Origin: Tamarix chinensis
Lineage: Eukaryota; Streptophyta; Magnoliopsida; Caryophyllales; Tamaricaceae
Direction of reading: 5' to 3'
Length of the DNA: 64,000 nucleotides
NCBI GenBank assembly: GCA_030549775.1
Contig: CM060175.1
Location: 64,035,245 to 64,099,244 of the forward strand
Both the position numbers and the translations under genes were made by a program. The notes under the pieces are model-generated. The model made no database searches. It was given only the letters and a program-made list of their open reading frames with translations, and was not told the DNA's origin. The number at the start of each line of letters is the position of its first letter. Positions within the stretch are counted from its first letter, which is position 1. Of the stretch, positions 36,501 through 45,790 are shown piece after piece.

Positions 36501-38143
36501 CAAATAATCTTGATAAAAACCCTCTATTCACAACACTCTTGCATTGCAAGTTACGTTAGAGGTCATCAATTAAATGGAAACAAACAAGCAAGATCAAAAA
36601 CTCCACCTCCCCCCTAGCCAAACAAAAAAAATCGGGCAAAATGTACACAAGAGCAGGTACCAACAAAATATTGCATGCTGCACATAATTTAAGCTGCAAT
36701 GAAAGTATAGTTAACATTTCCGAAGTTGTTGCTACAGAAATTTTTTTTTCATATTCAACCTCTAAATGGATTTTTGAATAACTATTGGGAAATTAAAATT
36801 GTAGGATTTCCAAACATATAGACTAAATGCAGCTCATGGCTGATACAAGTGATGAAAATTGAGCGACTGGATTACTTTAAATTTGAGTAGAACTTGCTCA
36901 CCTCCACCATCTGAAGGCAGGATCACTTCCCATATATTAACCACACCATCTATGGAAGTAGATGCAAATACTGCTTCAGTCAAAGAGATCATCATTGCAG
37001 TGATGCAAGTGACACCTTTCTTGTGTGATTGTGGTACATTCAAGACATGCCTCCACTGTTATAAAGATGCAAATAGGCTAAGATTGGTCATGATCATGAT
37101 GGCAGATACACATTCAAATAAATTCACTTGGAGGGGAGGCTAGAAGCGTGAATAGAGCAACAATTCTACAATGTCTCCATTAGGGCAAGATTTAAGGCTT
37201 CATTGCCAATGAACACAATCAACATCTAGATCATTGAGGATAGCCCGTAAGCTTCAGCGACTGCGACCATTAACATAAAAGTGATACAAATAGAGGTGAC
37301 ATATTAGAGCAATGAGACAACAGTTGTACATATTAAAGCAATGAGACAATAGATAAAATTGTTAGAGAAATTACCGCACTGGCATAGATAAAACTCAGAT
37401 AGCAGTATAGCACGCAATATAATTCTACGACTCTACTTATAAAAGAAAAATAAAATACCTTTCTATCTCCAAGAGAAAATTTCCATAAGATTATGACACC
37501 ATCAGCATCTCCAGAGAGCAAAAAATGCTGATCCAATTGCTTAGCTGTAGAGAGGAAAAACATAGAAGACTTAACAAGGAAACTCCTTGATGGTGCTAAT
37601 ACAAAGAATACTCTTCAGCACTTTGTAATATACACTGACAAGTATGTTCTTAATCTATCCTTTGAAACCCAAATGAGTTGCTTATGTTGTTGCTGATAAA
37701 AATACTAAAGTAACCTAACAGCAGGAACCACAGTGGATATCCAACCCACAAAAAATAAATAAATAAATAGGGAATCCCCAACCAGAAAATCAGAGGAGTA
37801 ACAAATAATGCACCTCTAAATGCAAACTTGCTGCTAGGAAGCCAATGGGTACAATTAACGGAAGCTTTATGACCTGGTAGTGTCGTCAATATTTGAGCGG
37901 CCTGAAAAGACGAAAACCAGCATTAAAAATCAGCTTGCAGCACTTTTAAGTACCTAACAAAATGAAAGGAATGTTTGAAAGAAGAACCTTAGGGCAGAAA
38001 ATGGCAACAGCATTTTGAGCACCAAATGCGACTAAATCACAGGCACCCCATGAAACGTTGTTGACAATTCGATTGCATCCTGCTCCTATGAATATTCTTT
38101 GCACATCACACTTAGTTACAGTCATGCCTTCTTCCCCTTCCAT
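18024..38143 (-). CDS. ELP2: Elongator complex protein 2, WD40 protein (ten exons)
   Basis: Joined exons on the minus strand: 38143-37988, 37901-37814, 37544-37459, 37055-36902, 22489-22329, 22218-21550, 21056-20735, 19523-19306, 19075-18898, 18541-18024. Together they are 2550 bases, 849 residues plus TAA, close to the roughly 840 residues of Arabidopsis ELP2. All nine introns are GT-AG, and all junctions keep phase. Family hallmarks are [17 protein letters not shown] at the N-terminus, [74 protein letters not shown] and SRDKTVKIW. The protein is expected to form two seven-bladed WD40 propellers. In eukaryotes ELP2 is a scaffold of the ELP1-ELP2-ELP3 core of Elongator, which modifies wobble uridines in tRNA anticodons; plant mutants affect growth and immune responses. 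Intron 4 is 14,412 bases. No disabling change was found. A second Met at residue 7 (38125) could be the real start, since Arabidopsis has a shorter N-terminus. Confidence 0.96.
18898..19075 (-). CDS. ELP2: ELP2 exon 9 (residues 619-678)
   Basis: Follows acceptor TTCTGTAG; reads [20 protein letters not shown] and [14 protein letters not shown]. Donor GTAAAG, phase 1. Confidence 0.94.
19306..19523 (-). CDS. ELP2: ELP2 exon 8 (residues 546-618)
   Basis: Follows acceptor TTTTTACAG. The acidic linker between the two propellers is here, ending [18 protein letters not shown], then [13 protein letters not shown] begins the second propeller. It is in a frame with no long open track around it, so was found by phase and similarity. 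Donor GTACAT. Confidence 0.93.
20129..20325. mobile_element. Candidate MITE in ELP2 intron 7
   Basis: About 189 bases (20133-20321) with imperfect inverted termini, GGCCTGTTTAGTAAG on the left and the reverse complement of GCTCTTTTTAGTAAG on the right. It is bordered on both sides by TTAA. A TTA/TAA target duplication and short length would suit a PIF/Harbinger-type MITE. No coding sequence. Confidence 0.5.
20735..21056 (-). CDS. ELP2: ELP2 exon 7 (residues 439-546)
   Basis: Follows acceptor GATTGCAG; begins TSRIF and includes [35 protein letters not shown] and [17 protein letters not shown]. The donor is GTGATG, phase 1. Intron 7 (1211 bases) follows. Confidence 0.95.
21550..22218 (-). CDS. 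ELP2: ELP2 exon 6 (residues 216-438)
   Basis: The largest exon, 223 codons. It begins [20 protein letters not shown] and covers several WD40 blades, including [42 protein letters not shown], and [12 protein letters not shown]. It ends LLSVSHDQ before donor GTAATA. The open frame extends past both ends into intron; that extension is not coding. Confidence 0.96.
22329..22489 (-). CDS. ELP2: ELP2 exon 5 (residues 162-215)
   Basis: Acceptor TTATTTCAG is the far end of the 14.4 kb intron. The split Gly codon is restored exactly and the text continues into LSLAELPGG and [18 protein letters not shown], which is contiguous in the family, confirming the long jump. Donor GTTGGT, phase 0. Confidence 0.95.
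22490..25928 (-). other. ELP2 intron 4, right of exon 5, unique-looking part
   Basis: Intron sequence without a recognised gene. Around 24000-24360 the + strand is A-rich and gives a spurious Lys/Glu-rich frame. Around 25090-25330 is a degenerate ACCCAA/AACCCGA-rich stretch of the kind common in plant intergenic repeats. Confidence 0.5.
25929..26393. mobile_element. Tourist-like MITE in ELP2 intron 4
   Basis: A 459-bp element (25932-26390) with inverted termini: GGCTCCGTTTGGATTGGGG on the left, and its near-exact reverse complement (CCCCAATCCAAATGGAGCC) on the right. It is flanked by TAA on both sides (25929-25931, 26391-26393). A 3-bp TAA/TTA target duplication is the mark of PIF/Harbinger MITEs. 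The interior repeats ATTCACC-CGATTCACC motifs and has no coding frame. The termini are nearly intact, suggesting it is fairly young. Confidence 0.85.
26394..30097 (-). other. ELP2 intron 4, middle part
   Basis: AT-rich intron sequence; no gene, LTR or protein domain recognised. A more GC-balanced stretch at 28330-28690 looks like part of an older repeat, but I cannot name it. Confidence 0.4.
30098..30646 (-). repeat. 3' LTR of gypsy 2
   Basis: Matches 35300-35796 in order: the GATAGAAGAAGAGGC block, a purine-rich GAGAGGAGAGG block, GGTTTATGCCAATTCTCC, TTTATTTATAGGGGAACAT and CTACTTATTAATAAGACC. It is about 50 bases longer than its partner, mainly in the purine-rich region. Confidence 0.85.
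30680..31700 (-). pseudogene. Integrase and chromodomain remnant of gypsy 2
   Basis: Integrase core motifs on the minus strand are [14 protein letters not shown] (about 31444-31495) and NYHPQFDGQ (about 31372-31403). They are followed by a C-terminal segment and a chromodomain, [14 protein letters not shown]...[16 protein letters not shown] (about 30662-30765). Several stops and frameshifts interrupt it. Confidence 0.85.
31964..32160. repeat. GCTCGAG-rich short repeat inside gypsy 2
   Basis: A stretch dense in AAGCTCG / CGGCTTGTTTA / GAGCCGAG motifs of both orientations, unlike the surrounding pol sequence. Similar motif clusters are common in plant non-autonomous DNA elements. No termini or target duplication were fixed. 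Confidence 0.35.
32170..35283 (-). pseudogene. gag to RNase H remnant of gypsy 2
   Basis: Gag is recognisable at 34715-34954 (minus), with [17 protein letters not shown] typical of plant gypsy gag N-termini. RNase H-like [16 protein letters not shown] and EFVIMT occur near 32380-32450. The region between is broken beyond confident domain calls. An AT-rich block at 32880-33120 with ATATCGAT-like motifs looks like a later insertion. Confidence 0.65.
35300..35796 (-). repeat. 5' LTR of gypsy 2
   Basis: The partner of 30098-30646; it ends at TGACA (35792-35796) on the + strand, that is, TGTCA on the minus strand. Confidence 0.84.
35797..36901 (-). other. ELP2 intron 4, left of exon 4
   Basis: Intron sequence with no recognised gene. 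It contains a 27-bp direct tandem duplication at 36381-36434. Confidence 0.45.
36381..36434. repeat. 27-bp tandem duplication
   Basis: Two adjacent units beginning CTAGCCTCAAGCTAGTGGAGG and CTAGCCTTAAGCTGGTGGAGG (first 20 or so bases), differing at a few positions. Each can fold on its CCTC...GAGG ends. Confidence 0.7.
36902..37055 (-). CDS. ELP2: ELP2 exon 4 (residues 111-162)
   Basis: Follows acceptor TATAACAG; begins [19 protein letters not shown] and includes [13 protein letters not shown]. It ends one base into a Gly codon before donor GTGAGC, the donor of the 14.4 kb intron 4. Confidence 0.94.
37459..37544 (-). CDS. ELP2: ELP2 exon 3 (residues 82-110)
   Basis: Follows acceptor CTCTACAG and completes the split Ala. 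It contains [15 protein letters not shown], the end of a WD40 repeat. Donor GTATTT, phase 0. Confidence 0.94.
37814..37901 (-). CDS. ELP2: ELP2 exon 2 (residues 53-82)
   Basis: Follows acceptor TTTTCAG; reads [20 protein letters not shown]. It ends with one base of a split Ala codon before donor GTGCAT. Confidence 0.94.
37988..38143 (-). CDS. ELP2: ELP2 exon 1 (residues 1-52)
   Basis: Starts with ATG at 38143 and ends AAG before donor GTTCTT. It holds the start of the first propeller, including the highly conserved [14 protein letters not shown] and [13 protein letters not shown]. Ends in phase 0. Intron 1 is 86 bases. Confidence 0.95.
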
Positions 38144-39097
38144 TGAGTACCAGTGTGGTGATGAAAGAGTTTTGCACTTTGCAGTTTGTTGTTTACTTCA
38201 GGGACCAAGGGCCAAAGGCAAGGGTGCGGAGTAGGAGATCAGACTGTCTTCAGACAAGGAACCATGCCATTTTTATGATTAGATGCAAACTTAATATGAA
38301 CTAGTTTATGTGACCCTGCAACGCACAGTGTTTTAAATTATTATAAATATATAATATTTTCACAGTATAATAAATTCATAGTTGTAATGTGCATGGGTTG
38401 TAAAAAAAATATGGGATAAACAAACAATAACACAACATGTGAAGAAAGCATTCAAATATTATGAAGGAAATTAAATCCAGAAAACAGCAAATAATGGAGA
38501 TATCATTTCATAATTTTTTATACATACAATAAATAAGATCAAGTAATAAACTTATACATTTCATTCATTATCTATATAATAAGCCATTGGTGAAGTACAA
38601 GTATGTGAGGGATGATAAGGTGCAGAAAAAGTGCAGGGGAATTGTCATGGGTCGGGGCTGTTAATGGGTGACTTAATTTCCTTTCATTCAGTCATTTTAT
38701 TACTGTTGAGTCAGCCTCTTAAAATAAGCTGATATCATCTAGTGTTTGTCATGCATCTTTTAGCTGAGTTGTCATCCTGTTAGAAGGGAAGGGCAGCTAT
38801 ATCTGGGAATCAGGTAATCATTAGAGGACAAAGAAGAAAGCAGTGGGAGGCTCCAGGGCCCTCAAAATCTTGGCTGGGAGAGTTGAATTATCTGGTTTTG
38901 CTATTGCTATAGTATAACACCCGATTGCCCTCTAAATTGCTGTGAGAACTTACTGATTAATTTTGGAGTGTATCACTATACAAAACCATAGAGACTCACA
39001 CACATAAAAGCTTCACCAAGTGTCTATAAGGAAGGATGGCCCCACACATGAGCCAAAGGGACAATCATCCCCAGCCTCTAATTTGAAGAACCTCCGG

Positions 39098-39148
<51 letters not shown>

Positions 39149-39342
39149 TCACATCAACCTTTATATAAATGTCAATTTTTAGAACTTTTAAGAATTGAAC
39201 TTGTTGATGTTTATAAAACGTATCATTTGAAGAACAGAAATAAAAATTATAACAAATAATATTTAAAATTGCTTCATTATTGGGTAAGTTATATAGCTTG
39301 TTTGTGTATGGTTAAATAATCACACTTGTGTTTTCTACAATG
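38144..39342. promoter_or_regulatory. ELP2 upstream region
   Basis: The sequence before the ELP2 ATG should hold its promoter and 5' leader. The minus strand just upstream is C/A-rich, leader-like, to about 38250. No clear TATA box was picked out. Beyond that the region is unassigned and includes the AT microsatellite. Confidence 0.4.
39101..39146. repeat. (AT)23 microsatellite
   Basis: An uninterrupted AT dinucleotide run of 46 bases about 960 bases upstream of the ELP2 start codon. Confidence 0.95.
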
Positions 39343-39967
39343 TGTATGTATGGTTTAATAATCATACTTTAATTTATTTTCTAAATGATTTACAAGTGTT
39401 AAACATTTTTTCCATTAAAGATCTATCTTTATTTTGTGATTTTGTTGTTCTCAGCTTTTTAATTTGCATTTCTTCAGGTGTGGCTTAATTTGTAAAGTTA
39501 TTATTTACTGATAGTTTTGAGCTTCTTGCCAATTGCATACATGATGACAAAGTAGGTAGTATAAACAAGAGACTATCAATAAGCTTCTTAATTGTTTATG
39601 GTATGCTTAGTTTGTTATTCTGTTAAAGTAATCAAATCCTTTAACTATTGGTTAACTCTTCTTATATAATGCATGCATGATTTATAGTACTGTTTTACAG
39701 CCAAATTTCAAGTTTACTGTTTATGACTCTGAAAGTAGAAGGTGAACTATTGGAAGCACAAGAGAGTTGATTCCCAATTGTTTTGTTTAATGCTTAATTC
39801 TACATGACTAGCAACTTTTGAGGTTATATTTCTATGGATCTCTGCCGTAGTTTTGTATAAGGCGTATTATAAAATTTATTGTTTTCTGTCATTTTGAAGT
39901 ATATAAGATTAGATGGGATTGAAGGGGTTGATATAATGAAAAAGGTGTAGAGTATCATATCATAATA
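39343..39967 (+). repeat. Left arm of large inverted repeat
   Basis: This matches the reverse complement of 41491-42107 almost collinearly. The core around 39530-39770 is nearly identical, for example CTTCTTGCCAATTGCATACA and CTTATATAATGCATGCATG. The ends are TTTAATAATCATACT on the outside and GTATCATATCATAAT-like sequence on the inside. No protein or transposon family is recognised in it. Confidence 0.88.
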
Positions 39968-41490
39968 CAGTCAGTTTGCTGAAGCTATATAGCTTGTTTT
40001 AGTGGAATAAAAAGATGTAAATGTTGACTATAGCAGTGCTAGACTGAAGTTGAGAAAAAAAGTTTTCTCCATAGGCTATTTGATTATGTCAACAAATGCA
40101 CTGATAGTGCCCTCTGAGAATACATGAAGTATTGAATCCTGATGTTGAGCATTATCGTTATATTGGTATCTATAATAGTGAACAAAACTATTCTCATAGC
40201 TATCTCATCCATCCGATTCTCAAAGATGGATTTTCAGACCTACTAAGTGCCTCGATCCCAGCTTATACATTACTTTGTCAAGATCAGCATGAAGTACAAC
40301 TTCATCCAAATTCGGAATCTTCATATTCTCACAGATGGATTTTTACACATATCAAGTGCCCCAACCCCAAATTCTTCATCAACGGTCAAGAGCTGCACAA
40401 ATAACATGTTCATCTAAATTAGGAACCTCAATATTTATTTGTTTTTATTTGTCAAAAGGCTGTCACCTGACTTCTAAAATATCACCAGAAGATGATCGAC
40501 TCAAATTCAAAACTAACAAAAATATTAGTGGGCGCCAATGATGTTAAGTCATCAGTAACCTTTTTATGCATCAACATTTCTTCAATGACTATATTTTGAC
40601 ACTCCAAATTTCTATCGTAATTCTTAAAAAAAATGTCATTAAAATTCAATATGACAGCACCCCTGTATGCTATCAGCATATTATTTTTTGGTACCTATCA
40701 ATTCATAGATCAAGCTTGACATAGAGATGCACTAAAGACCCCCATTGAAAGTTGTAAAAAGGAGCAGCAGCTACACATTTGTAAATTTCGAACTTCTTTT
40801 GAGATAGATGTATAAATATATAGTCAAAGGCAATGACAGTTGCATCTTGGCTTCTTTATCAAACCGTTTTGGATTATATTAGACTTTTATGTTCAAAATA
40901 ACCTTACCAGACAGGGCTATTCTTCACGAAGTGGTAAATTACTTCCCAGAGTCTCCCCTCCCTGACCTGTGGTCGAAACACCTTTACAAAAAGGATAATT
41001 CATAACCCGTAGAGTATTCTTCATGAAGAAGAAAATGACTTCCTATCTCCCTTTCCGTAAAAAGAAAGAGAAGAAAGCGGTAAGATAGCATGCATCAATT
41101 TCTGGATAATAATGCATGATATCATCTAGGAACCTTCTGTAGAGAACAAAAGGTGTGAAATTGAAGCTTTTGTTTCATGGCCAGGCTACAGAAAAACTTA
41201 AGACTTGGACACTGAGAAGTCGTAAAGTAAGTAATGAAACTGTATTTTTGTGCTATTGTGAGAACTAAATTACTCAGCCACATCTAACAATGGAATTATG
41301 GAAACAGAAAATCCAAAATAATGAAGTTGTTGAGTCCTTAAAATAATAAGAAAGGTCAAGAAAGAGATAATGATGTGAAATATTTGACATAAACATATAG
41401 GATATGAGATAATATGCAATAATTTTATTTTAGCCCCCACAGACTATTCTAAATCTATTTTAACTGTTTACAAAACAACAATAATAGTAA
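39968..41490. other. Spacer of the large inverted repeat
   Basis: About 1.5 kb. It contains a tandem duplication with a period near 110 bases (40214-40431); each unit starts with ATTCTCA-AGATGGATTTT and ends with TCATC-AAATT-GGAA-CTC. Frames here (40132-40404) reflect that repeat and are not called. The rest is unassigned. Confidence 0.5.
40214..40431. repeat. ~110-bp tandem duplication
   Basis: Units 40214-40322 and 40324-40431 share their beginnings (TTCTCAAAGATGGATTTT and TTCTCACAGATGGATTTT), AAGTGCC in the middle, and CATCCAAATT / CATCTAAATT near the end. Confidence 0.65.
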
Positions 41491-42107
41491 AATTATGATA
41501 CGATACGCTACATCTTGTTCAGCATATCAAACTCTTCAAATCCTATCTAATATTATATACTTAAAAATGACAGCAAAAAAATAAATTTTATAATACGCCA
41601 TATATAAACTACAGCAGGGGTCCATAGAAATATAACCTAGTCATTTAGAATTACGCATTAAACAAAACAATTGGGAATAAACCATCATTGCGCTTCCAAT
41701 AGTTCACCTTCTACTTTTAGAGTCATAAACAATAAACTTGAAATTTGGGTGCAAAACAGTACTATAAATCATGCATGCATTATATAAGAAGAGTTAACCA
41801 ATAGTTAAAGGATTTGATTACTTTAACAGAATAACAAACTAAGCATGCCATAAACAATTAAGAAGCTTATTGATAGTCTCTTGTTCACACTACCTACTTT
41901 CTCATCATGTATGCAATTGGCAAGAAGCTCACGGCTATAAGTAAACAATGACATTCCAAATTAAGAGACACCTATGAAGAAAAGCTAAATAAAAAGCTGA
42001 GAACAACAAAATCACAAAATAAAGATAGATCTTTAATGTAAAAAATGTTTAACACCTGTAAATCACTTAGAAAATGAATCAGAGTATGATTATTAAACAT
42101 ACATAGC
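41491..42107 (-). repeat. Right arm of large inverted repeat
   Basis: The reverse-complement partner of 39343-39967. Small indels occur, for example a short gap relative to the left arm around 41640, but order is kept throughout. Confidence 0.88.
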
Positions 42108-42280
42108 AAGCTTAATTCATCAATGCACCTGCATATCAGACTCAAATGAGGGGAAAAATATCCAATCAAACACTACTTAAATTTATCATTACAGAAGTTG
42201 GTCATTTTATCAAACAAATAATGTGCAGCATATATATAAATAAATAACTGTATTCCCCATGAAAATCAATGAGCTGATTC

Positions 42281-42717
42281 AAATAGAACCTGCAGAGGTA
42301 CCTGTAATTCTCACATAATAGATTAAAACGAATGGGAATTAATTTGGGCAAAGAAGAGGGGATAGCAGAGACTTTCAGTGGTGTAAAGATATATCCAGGC
42401 ATTCAAGGCCCTAGCGCCTCCCTCTAACAGACTCCCATTTTCCATATGCCGCCTTCTCCTCGGTCCCTGACTCTATTTAACGACTTCCCATGCCCACGTC
42501 ACTAACAGAAAAAGATACTCCAGGAAAAAGGCAAATAACAAATGGTAATATCAAATAACGGACTCTCCTACCCTACTCTAACAAGAGAAAATAAGAAATA
42601 AAGGCAAGTAGTCAAAATACCCCTTCCTACCCCGCAAGAGCAAACAGATCCTACACTCAGCCTTACATTCCTCCTCTGTTCCTTCTAACATAAGTATATT
42701 TAACCACAAACCTATCA
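42281..42717 (-). repeat. 3' LTR of gypsy 3
   Basis: Collinear with 47166-47595, with long shared blocks such as GGGAATTAATTTGGGCAAAG and CAAATAACGGACTCTCCTAC. The TG/CA terminal pair is altered at 42281-42282. Confidence 0.9.
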
Positions 42718-44200
42718 GTACCCTCCCCATGGACTTTCACCTTGTCCTCATGGTAAAAAGCTAGAAATTGTTGGTTAAGTTGCTTGAGCTCTTCTCATGA
42801 AGCTTCAAAGTCTGGCAATCCCATCCACTTAATCAGCACTTCCAGCACCCCCATGAGCATTATACCTCAAATTGACCACTTCCTGCGGTCCCGCCCTCCA
42901 CTCCAATTCATCAGTAAGCATGGCAGTAAAGGGCTAAACCTGTTATCCTTCTCCTAAGGCTGGTTTTCACATAGAAATGTGAAAGACAAGGTGGATGGAC
43001 GTCAATTCCAGTAGCCTCAGCTTGTAAGCTACTTGACCAATCTTTGCTTCAACTTGATAAGGCCCAAAGTATCTTGAGGCAAGCTTTTCATTAAGGCGTT
43101 TGGATAATGATCGATGTCTACATGACTTCAGTTTCACATACACCCAGCTACCTACCTCTAATTCATGCTCACATCTTCAACGGTTAGCTTGGATCTTCAT
43201 CCTAGTTTGAGTTCACTGGTGATGCTGCTTGAGCTCGGGCAGTGTTGCATCTCTATCCTGTAATTCCTAATTCACAGCCTCAAAAGGGGTACTGTCCCTC
43301 TCATGTCTCAGCAAGGGTGGAGGGTCACGACCATAGAGAGCCTTAAAAGGGGTGGTATGAGTTACCAAGTGAAATGTTGTATTATACCAATATTATGCCC
43401 ATGGAATCAACCGCGCCCATTTTCTAGGTTTATCCCTTGCAAAATAGCACAAATACGTCTCCAGAATTCGGTTAACTACTTTGATTTGCCCCTCCATTTG
43501 AGGATGGTATACTTAACTAAAGCGGAGAGTGGTACCTTGGAGCTTAATGAGTTCCTTCCAACATATACTCACAAACACCTTGTCCTAGTCTGAAACCATC
43601 AATCTTGGCACCCCATGTAATTACACTATCTCCCTGACAAAAATGGCCGCTACAGGGCTGCTTAAGAAGGATAAAACGAGCATACTTGGTTAGTCAGTCA
43701 ACCACCACCATGACAAAATCATACCCTTGTGAGGAAAGGTAGCCCTTCAACAAAATCTAATGAAATATCCTCCCACACTTGTTGGAGAACCGAAAAGGGT
43801 TGCAATAACCCCGATGGACTCATGGTCTGATATTTATACAGACAAACGGCAAAGTTAGCCACAAATTCCTACATGTCCTTCATTCCCACCCAATACATCT
43901 CTCTGGTCATCCTCTGGTTAGTCTTCAATACACCAATGTCCAACAATTTCCTTTACATGGAATTCAGCCAGCAACTTAGGAATCATGGCTAAACTTGCCA
44001 GTATAACCAAGCGTCTCTAATATAGAAGCTCCCCTTCCTAGAAGGTGTACCCCTACTTTTCCCCTATACCTTGTTGTAATCGCTTACTCAATGGTCCCAA
44101 AAGGGGGCCAGCATCTATTTAGATTAAAGAGAGCTCCACAGTCCTGCCCACACAGCTAAAATTGCTACCAAGGCTGCCAAATCCACTTTGGATAGAGTGT
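42718..44200 (-). pseudogene. Integrase and chromodomain remnant of gypsy 3
   Basis: The chromodomain on the minus strand, at about 42735-42840, includes LIKWMGLPDFEAS and the FxxEDKVxVxG-like end that abuts the polypurine tract. Upstream are degraded integrase blocks around 43250-43900. Multiple stops. Confidence 0.82.
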
Positions 44201-45790
44201 CAGCTACCTTATTTTCACATCTCAGTCAGTACTCTATCTCAAACTTGTAACTTTATAGCTTGGTGACACATTTGGCGTGCTCCACCAGAATCACCCGTTG
44301 CTCCAACAAGAAATTCAAACTCTGTTGATCTGTCCTAACCTTGAACTACCGCCCAACCAAATAATGCCTCCATTTCTGCAAAACCAACACTATTGTTATC
44401 AGTTCTCGTTCATAGACCAACTTCAAACGAGCTCTTGCAACTAAGGATTGACTAAAGAAAGCAATGGATCATTCTTACTACATCAAGACTGCCCCTAGAC
44501 CAACGCCGAAGGCATCTGTCTCCACTACAAAGGGATCCTGTCAATTTGGCATCACCAACACCGGCATTGTCACCATGGCTTGTTTTAGTTGCGCAAAGAT
44601 CTATTGCGAACCTTCATTCTAGTGAAAATTATCCTTCGTGATCTGATCAGTCAATGGTGCTACAATTTGTCCGTACTTCCAAACAAATTTACGATAGTAC
44701 TCCGTTAACCCCAAAAATCTCCGTATTTCACATAGGGTCCTAGGCACTAACCAATTCATCATACACTATAGTTTGGATGAATCCGCCCCCATTCCTTTCA
44801 TTGACACTATGAGTCCTAAACATTCCAACTTAATCAATCCAAACATGCATTTCTTCTCATTCATAGTCAACTTGTTTGCCTCTAATGCCTTAAACACATT
44901 TGTAAGTGATGGACATGTGACTCCATATCCAGGTTGTATACCAATATGCCATCGAAGAAAACCAATACGAACCTTCGAAGATACGACTCGAACACTTCAT
45001 TCATCAAGGATTGAAATGTGGCCAAGGCGTTTGTTAACCCAAATGGCATGACAAGAAACTCATAGTGCCCCTCATGTATTCAAAAAGTTGCCTTGTGGAT
45101 GTCCTCCCCACATTGACCCTAAGTTTGTGCTATCCTGACTTAAGATCTAGCTTCCAAAAGATTGTTGCCCCATGCAATTCATCTAACAATTCAATATGGG
45201 GACTTTGTCCGGAATAGTCACCTTATCAATGATTTGTACTCTATGAACTACTGCCAACTCCCATCTTTCTTTTTGACTAGCAACACCGGGCTAGAGAAAG
45301 GGTTATGACTTGGCCTTATCACTCCCACTATTAACGTGTCTCCCACCAATCTTTCGATCTCATCCTTTTGTATCTAAGGGTATTAATATGAACGCACACT
45401 CACAGGTTGTGTTTCGGGCAGTAGAGCTCCAACTCACGAGCAGGTGGCAATTCTTTGGGTTCCCTCAATACCTTGGGAAAAGATTGTATCATAGATTGAA
45501 CTTCAAAGAAAACCCCACTGGAAGCGTCTCCCTTATCTTCTAAAGTTAAAGCACAACATTCCAACAAAATACCTTGCTCCTCCTTTCCAAATGTGCACAA
45601 CAACAACTTGAGGGAAACCTGAGTTCTGGACAGCTCCATGTCTCCTCTCAAGGTGATTAATGTATTCCCCGGAGTAAAGCTCATCTTTAATGACCTCTAA
45701 TTGACCTGTATAAGTCCAAATTTCTCCAAACATTACATTACTAAAATAAAATTTACACTCCCAAGGCAAAAAATTCTTCTCCAATTACTA
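44200..45790 (-). pseudogene. Reverse transcriptase / RNase H remnant of gypsy 3
   Basis: The catalytic box reads [13 protein letters not shown] (about 44932-44972, minus), where the family has FFDDILVY: the second aspartate is replaced by glycine. Upstream lies VLREPKELPPARE (about 45430-45480), the typical linker before reverse transcriptase in plant gypsy polyproteins. Stops and shifts are frequent. Confidence 0.85.
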
